The notes below the pieces were generated by a model. The model saw only the letters and a list, made by a program, of their open reading frames with translations. It was not told where the DNA came from and made no database searches. 64,000 nt of DNA, taken from assembly GCA_040751985.1 (NCBI GenBank), contig JBFMFU010000093.1, forward strand, positions 109,067 through 173,066, written 5' to 3'. Position 1 is the stretch's first letter. Each line of letters starts with the position of its first letter. Both the position numbers and the translations under genes were made by a program. Shown here one piece after another: positions 60,525-64,000 of this stretch. Source of the DNA: Desulfoferula sp040751985 (GTDB lineage: Bacteria; Desulfobacterota; Desulfarculia; Desulfarculales; Desulfarculaceae).

Positions 60525-61727
60525 ATGATAACCCTAAAGGCTATAGAGCATACCCGGCGCATCCTGGGCTCGGTGGCGTTCCACACCCCCCTGGCGCCCT
60601 CGCCCCACCTGAGCAACCTGGTGGGGGCCGAGGTCTTCCTGAAGCTGGAGAACCTCCAGCGCACCGGCTCCTTCAAGATACGCGGGGCCTACGCCCGCCT
60701 GCATCGCCTAGCCCAGGAGCACCCGGGCGCCGGGGTGGTGGCCGCCTCGGCCGGCAACCACGCCCAGGGCGTGGCGGTCTCGGCCCGGCTGCTGGGGCTC
60801 CGGGCCACCATCTTCATGCCCCTGGGCGTGTCGCTGTCCAAGCGCGAGGCCACCGCGGCCAGCGGGGCCCAGGTGCGCCTGAAGGGCGACAGCGTGGCCG
60901 AGTGCCTGGAGGCCGCCCAAGAGTTGACCCCGGAGCTGACCCTGATCCACCCCTACGACGACGAGGAGGTGATCCTGGGCCAGGCCAGCCTGGGCCTGGA
61001 GATTCTGGAGGACCTGCCGGATGTACAAGCGGTGGTGGTGCCGGTGGGCGGCGGCGGGCTCATCGGCGGGGTGGTCGCGGCCATCAAGGCCAAGGCGCCC
61101 CAGGTTCGGGTGGTGGGCGTGGAGCCCAGCCTGGCACCCTCGGCCACGGCCGCGCTGCAGCAGGGTCGGCCGGTCACCGTGGCCACCCAGCCCACCCTGG
61201 CCGACGGCGCCTGCATCAGCCGGGTGGGCGAGCTGACCCTGCCTCTGATCCAGCGCTACGTGGACGAGATAGTGCGGGTGGAGGAGGACCACATCGCCCA
61301 GGCCATGCTGCTCTTGTTGGAGCGGCGGCGCATAGTGGCCGAGGGGGCCGGGGCCCTGGGCCTGGCCGCCTTCCTGGCCAGGGCCCTGCCCGGCCTGCAG
61401 GGTCAGCGGGTGGTGCTGCTGGTCTCCGGCGGCAACGTGGACTCCAACCTGCTGGGGCGCATCATCGACCAGGGCCTGGTGCGCTCGGGCCGCATCTTCC
61501 GCTTTTCGGTGGTGCTGCCGGACCGGCCGGGCGCCCTGGCCGGGCTCCTGGCCCAGGTGGCCGCGGCCCAGGCCAACGTGCTGCACATCTCCCACGACCG
61601 CCTGGCCAAGGGCCTGCCGCCCCGCCAGAGCCGGGTCAGCCTGGAGATCGAGACCCGCGGCTTTGAGCACGCCCAGGAGGTGGCCGCCGGTTTGGAGACC
61701 AAAGGATACCCCATCCAGCCGGAGTGA
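60525..61727 (+). CDS. ilvA: Threonine ammonia-lyase (biosynthetic/catabolic IlvA-TdcB type)
   Basis: A 400-residue fold-type II PLP enzyme deaminating threonine to 2-oxobutyrate for isoleucine. PLP Lys51 in GSFKIRGAY, AASAGNHAQGVA, the phosphate-binding VPVGGGGLIGG, and VVLLVSGGNVD near 305. A single C-terminal ACT-like regulatory domain (about 325-400, RFSVVLPDRPGALAGLL) indicates the shorter form of about 400 residues with allosteric control. The ATG has AAGGGAGAAGG upstream. Alone in its transcription unit. Confidence 0.94.
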   Translation: MITLKAIEHTRRILGSVAFHTPLAPSPHLSNLVGAEVFLKLENLQRTGSFKIRGAYARLHRLAQEHPGAGVVAASAGNHAQGVAVSARLLGLRATIFMPLGVSLSKREATAASGAQVRLKGDSVAECLEAAQELTPELTLIHPYDDEEVILGQASLGLEILEDLPDVQAVVVPVGGGGLIGGVVAAIKAKAPQVRVVGVEPSLAPSATAALQQGRPVTVATQPTLADGACISRVGELTLPLIQRYVDEIVRVEEDHIAQAMLLLLERRRIVAEGAGALGLAAFLARALPGLQGQRVVLLVSGGNVDSNLLGRIIDQGLVRSGRIFRFSVVLPDRPGALAGLLAQVAAAQANVLHISHDRLAKGLPPRQSRVSLEIETRGFEHAQEVAAGLETKGYPIQPE

Positions 61728-61817
61728 CAGGCGGCCGGCCCTTGCATTTCACCGCGATTCTGCTAACCTGGCCCAACTGCCCGCACGCTGATCCAACAGC
61801 GGAGGCCGTGGTACGTC

Positions 61818-62213
61818 ATGACCAGCACCCCCGATCTGCCCGATATTTTCTCGCCCCAGGCCCTGCGCGCGCTGCTGCCCCCGGAGCGGGCGGACGCCTT
61901 TTTCGAGGCCCTGTACGGCGAGGCCAAGGACGGCGCCTATGACATTGGCCTGGCCTTTGCCGGCCGGGAGAACGGCCGCCTGGTGTTCGAGCTGCAGCTA
62001 AGCCAGCGGCCGGGCAAGTGCCTGGCCTGCAACCTGACCTACGGCCTGCCCACGGTGTTCAGCCGCCATCCGGTGATCAACCTCAAGGGCCTGGTGGCGG
62101 ACATCGGCCGGTTGCTGGGCGCCCCGGGCGAGCTGGCCTGGGAGCTGGGCCGCACGCGCGAGATCTCCCACGAGCTGCACGTCATCCCCCTGCGGGTCAA
62201 CCTGCCGGCCTGA
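61818..62213 (+). CDS. Conserved hypothetical protein of anaerobic Desulfobacterota
   Basis: A 131-residue protein I associate with a small family seen in sulfate reducers, often mislabelled with a eukaryotic homeobox name. The central segment QRPGKCLACNLTYGLP, with a CLAC pair, then VFSRHPVINLKGLV, appears to be the conserved core. A metal or cofactor role for the Cys pair is conceivable. No membrane segment or signal. ATG with GGAGG 12 nt upstream. It lies 90 nt after ilvA, convergent with the flavoprotein gene across a terminator. Function unknown. Confidence 0.72.
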   Translation: MTSTPDLPDIFSPQALRALLPPERADAFFEALYGEAKDGAYDIGLAFAGRENGRLVFELQLSQRPGKCLACNLTYGLPTVFSRHPVINLKGLVADIGRLLGAPGELAWELGRTREISHELHVIPLRVNLPA

Positions 62214-62230
62214 TGCCCCTATGGCATAGC

Positions 62231-62258
62231 AAAGGGCCCGGCCGCGGCCGGACCCTTG
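62231..62258. terminator. Bidirectional terminator between the conserved hypothetical and flavoprotein genes
   Basis: 13-position inverted repeat with one mismatch (aagggcccggccg paired with cggccggaccctt), flanked by A-rich and T-rich ends (CAAA before, TTGTTATCTT after). It sits between convergent stops at 62213 and 62284. Confidence 0.8.
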
Positions 62259-62283
62259 TTATCTTGCTCAAAGTCAGTCAGGC

Positions 62284-63189
62284 TCAGGCGCCGCCCTTGG
62301 CAAAGGCCGCGGCCTCCAGGCCGGCCACGCAGCCCTCGCCCACGGCCTTGGCCATCTGCCAGGGCGGGCCGGTGATGTCTCCGGCCGCGAAGATGCCCTG
62401 CACGTTGGTGCGGCCCTTCTTGTCCGCCAGCACGTACTGCATGTTTTCCGGGTCCAGGTTCACGCCCAGGGAGGCGGCCAGCTCGATGGCGCCCTTGGCC
62501 CCCAGCTCGATGAACACGCCCTTGACCGCGAGCGTCTGGCCGTTGTCCAAGAGCAGGCCCTCCACCTCCTTTTCGCCCAGGATCTGCTTGGGCCAGGCCC
62601 CCTGGTGCAGGACGATGGCGCTGTCGCTCAGGCGCTCGGCCAGGGGCCCGCTCACCTCCAGCTTCTGGCAGACCAGGTGCACCTCGCTGGCGAAGAACAG
62701 CAGTTGCAGGGCGCCGGCCACGGCGGCGCTCTCCCCGCCCACCACGGCCACGGGCAGGCCGCGGAAAAAGTTGCCGTCGCAGTCCACGCAGTAGCTCACG
62801 CCCTTGCCTAAGAGCTCCTTTTCGCCGGGCGCGCCCAGACGGTGGCGGGAGATGCCCATAGCCAGGATCAGGGCCTTGGCCCCCAGGCGGCCGCCGCCCT
62901 CGGTGACCAGCACAAAGCTGTTGTCCAACTGGCGTTCGATCTTGATCACGTCCTCGTCCCGGAACTGGGCCCCGAACTTCTCGGCCTGCTGCCGGCCGGC
63001 CGTGAGTATCTCCTCGCCGCCCATGCCGGGCATGCAGCAGAAGTTCTCCACGTGGGCCTTGTACAGGCTGCTCTTGTGCCCCCGGCCCAGGACCAGCACC
63101 GAGCGCTTTTTGCGGGCCGCATGGATGGCCGCCTGCAAGCCGGCCGGGCCGGTGCCCAGGATCACGACATCGTAGTTTTCCGTGGCCAT
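62284..63189 (-). CDS. Thioredoxin-reductase-like NAD(P)/FAD flavoprotein
   Basis: A 301-residue two-dinucleotide-domain flavoprotein. FAD motif GTGPAGLQAA (12-21), redox-active Cys134-Val-Asp-Cys137 in GVSYCVDCDGNFF, NAD(P)-binding VVGGESAAVAGAL, and the C-terminal FAD contact IFAAGDITGPPWQMAKAVGEG. It resembles thioredoxin reductase, but the adjacent-Cys start of the second strand (NFCCMPGMGG) and the CVDC redox pair place it in a TrxR-like subgroup of unproven substrate. ATG 63189 has GGAG 6 nt upstream; a start four codons earlier is less likely. No thioredoxin gene beside it. Confidence 0.9.
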   Translation of the reverse strand: MATENYDVVILGTGPAGLQAAIHAARKKRSVLVLGRGHKSSLYKAHVENFCCMPGMGGEEILTAGRQQAEKFGAQFRDEDVIKIERQLDNSFVLVTEGGGRLGAKALILAMGISRHRLGAPGEKELLGKGVSYCVDCDGNFFRGLPVAVVGGESAAVAGALQLLFFASEVHLVCQKLEVSGPLAERLSDSAIVLHQGAWPKQILGEKEVEGLLLDNGQTLAVKGVFIELGAKGAIELAASLGVNLDPENMQYVLADKKGRTNVQGIFAAGDITGPPWQMAKAVGEGCVAGLEAAAFAKGGA

Positions 63190-63294
63190 ATCTGACTCCA
63201 ACGCGATGACTCCTCAGAGCCGCGCCGCGGCCCTGCCCTTTTAATTAGCATACCCTGAAAACCGGCGCGGGCGAACCGCCCAGGCGGCGAGAAA

Positions 63295-63606
63295 CTAGTC
63301 GTCGTAGTTTTGGCTCAGCTCGTGCTGTACCTTGGTCATGCGGATGCGGTACTTGCTGAACAGGTGCTGTTTGCCCTGCTCCTGGGCGGCGCGGTGCAAG
63401 GGGAAGTTCTTCCAGGCCTCCACCGAGGCCTCGTCCTCCCAGAAGGACAGGGAGCATATCTTGCCCTGGTCAGCGATGCTCCGGAAGCGCTCCATGCCGA
63501 TGAAGCCCGGAGCCTGGAGCACGTGCTCGCGCAGGCCTTGGGCCAGCTTGAGGTAGGCGGCCTCCTGGCCGGGCTGGAAGTACACCTCGAATATCACCGC
63601 GATCAT
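63295..63606 (-). CDS. Antibiotic biosynthesis monooxygenase (ABM) fold protein
   Basis: A 103-residue dimeric ferredoxin-like alpha+beta barrel protein. IAVIFEVYFQPGQEAAY at the start, GFIGMERFRSIADQGKICSLSFWEDEASVEAWKN in the middle, and a final helix are the ABM-family layout. Members include quinol monooxygenases and haem-degrading enzymes; many are uncharacterised. No cofactor motif is visible. Lies 105 bp downstream (in transcription sense upstream) of the flavoprotein gene on the same strand. Confidence 0.82.
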   Translation of the reverse strand: MIAVIFEVYFQPGQEAAYLKLAQGLREHVLQAPGFIGMERFRSIADQGKICSLSFWEDEASVEAWKNFPLHRAAQEQGKQHLFSKYRIRMTKVQHELSQNYDD

Positions 63607-63666
63607 GGCGTGCTCCGGGCTGGGTGGGCTACGCTAAGACACACAAGAGCCTAAAAAACTTTACTG

Positions 63667-63939
63667 CTATGCAGGCTTTACTGTGAACTTAAAGTTACAC
63701 TTTGGGCATTTCACTTCAATTTCTTTATCCAGCACGGGTACCCGCAGTTTTTGTCCACAAGATTCGCATTTAATAATAATTTTCTCTGCGTTGATAACTT
63801 TTTTATTTGCCTTGTGCCTAATGTACTCCTTTAATAAATTATGTTCATTTATCTTCTTTTTTCTATCATATTTCGAGGCCGATGCATAAATTCCGTGTTT
63901 AATTTCTCGCCTCGATTTTTCCCTTTTTGGGGCTATCAA
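63667..63939 (-). CDS. AT-rich zinc-ribbon protein, reading frame open to the window edge
   Basis: At least 90 residues ending in an MJ0042-like zinc ribbon: Cys58-x2-Cys61 (KCESCGQ) and Cys78-x2-Cys81 (KCPKCNF), a common N-terminal or C-terminal metal knuckle. The preceding part is Lys/Arg-rich (DRKKKINEHN, RHKANKKVIN). The first in-frame start candidate is a TTG at 63939 with only a distant GGAG. The frame has no stop from there to 64000, so the gene may begin outside the window. Codon use is strongly AT-rich, unlike nearly all neighbours, which suggests recent acquisition. Function unknown. Confidence 0.65.
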   Translation of the reverse strand: MIAPKREKSRREIKHGIYASASKYDRKKKINEHNLLKEYIRHKANKKVINAEKIIIKCESCGQKLRVPVLDKEIEVKCPKCNFKFTVKPA

Positions 63940-64000
63940 TGAAGGAGAAGACTCCGGTATAGGCCTCTTCCTTGCCCCCCGATCAGGCCGTTTCGGCGTG

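Overview
This 64 kb window is GC-rich, densely coded chromosomal DNA from what is most likely a strictly anaerobic, respiring Desulfobacterota (formerly deltaproteobacteria), possibly close to Desulfarculales. That placement is inferred from gene content: a Wolinella-type frdCAB fumarate reductase/succinate dehydrogenase behind a two-subunit class I fumarase, a periplasmic HynBA-type [NiFe] hydrogenase, pyruvate phosphate dikinase, a 5S-type pyruvate/oxaloacetate carboxyltransferase, an octaheme cytochrome, and a likely selenocysteine-decoding gene. I found no rRNA, tRNA, CRISPR array, insertion sequence or prophage.

Layout. 0-13 kb: the end of an ApgM-type phosphoglycerate mutase, a YbgC-type thioesterase, ppdK with a hairpin leader, a FabH-like ketosynthase, an orphan lipoprotein in an AT-rich pocket, a DHH phosphoesterase, the carboxyltransferase, a secreted beta-carbonic anhydrase, a 3-hydroxyisobutyrate-dehydrogenase-family reductase, and ferritin overlapping a HAO-family octaheme cytochrome. 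13-18 kb: queE, an exported LCMT-like methyltransferase, an unknown membrane protein, and a three-gene arsenosugar-type cluster (AhpD-like protein, radical SAM ArsS, glycosyltransferase). 18-23 kb: fumarase alpha/beta and frdCAB. 23-29 kb: hpt, a zinc-ribbon/DUF3426 protein, a K+ channel with RCK domain, a minus-strand DUF3842-CooT-MBL-PfkB group, and plsY. 29-37 kb: a minus-strand run queA-tgt-yajC-secD-secF-parA-parB-NYN. 37-44 kb: small zinc-ribbon and membrane proteins, then a MacAB-like exporter with two different permeases. 43.6-47.4 kb: hynB-hynA-maturation protease-hypC-zinc ribbon. 47.9-51 kb: a BchD/BchI-type AAA+ chelatase pair. 51-64 kb: an AEC transporter, an NtrC-type regulator, cobD with an MTH1187-family gene, dsbA-like-lpdD-ubiX-GT39, a diguanylate cyclase, ilvA, a thioredoxin-reductase-like flavoprotein, a monooxygenase-fold protein and an AT-rich zinc-ribbon gene running toward the window edge.

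How the genes fit together. Central carbon genes (ppdK, carboxyltransferase, fumarase, frdCAB) link pyruvate/PEP to the C4 acids and the quinone pool. The hydrogenase adds periplasmic H2 oxidation or evolution. Nickel handling (CooT family, HypC) and chelatase/cobalamin genes (BchDI-like, CobD) suit a metal-heavy anaerobic metabolism.

The most notable observation is in arsS. Its apparent TGA stop (17304-17306) falls where the family has a conserved C-terminal Cys, the next codons restore the family ending (GGAI), and an 8-bp, 3-nt-loop hairpin with a G-starting loop follows at bacterial SECIS distance. This gene is therefore probably a selenoprotein that a standard gene caller would truncate. 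Other items worth a second look are the ferritin/octaheme cytochrome overlap, the signal-peptide-bearing methyltransferase, the DUF3842-CooT pair, the ppdK leader hairpin and the recurrent lysine-rich C-terminal tails.
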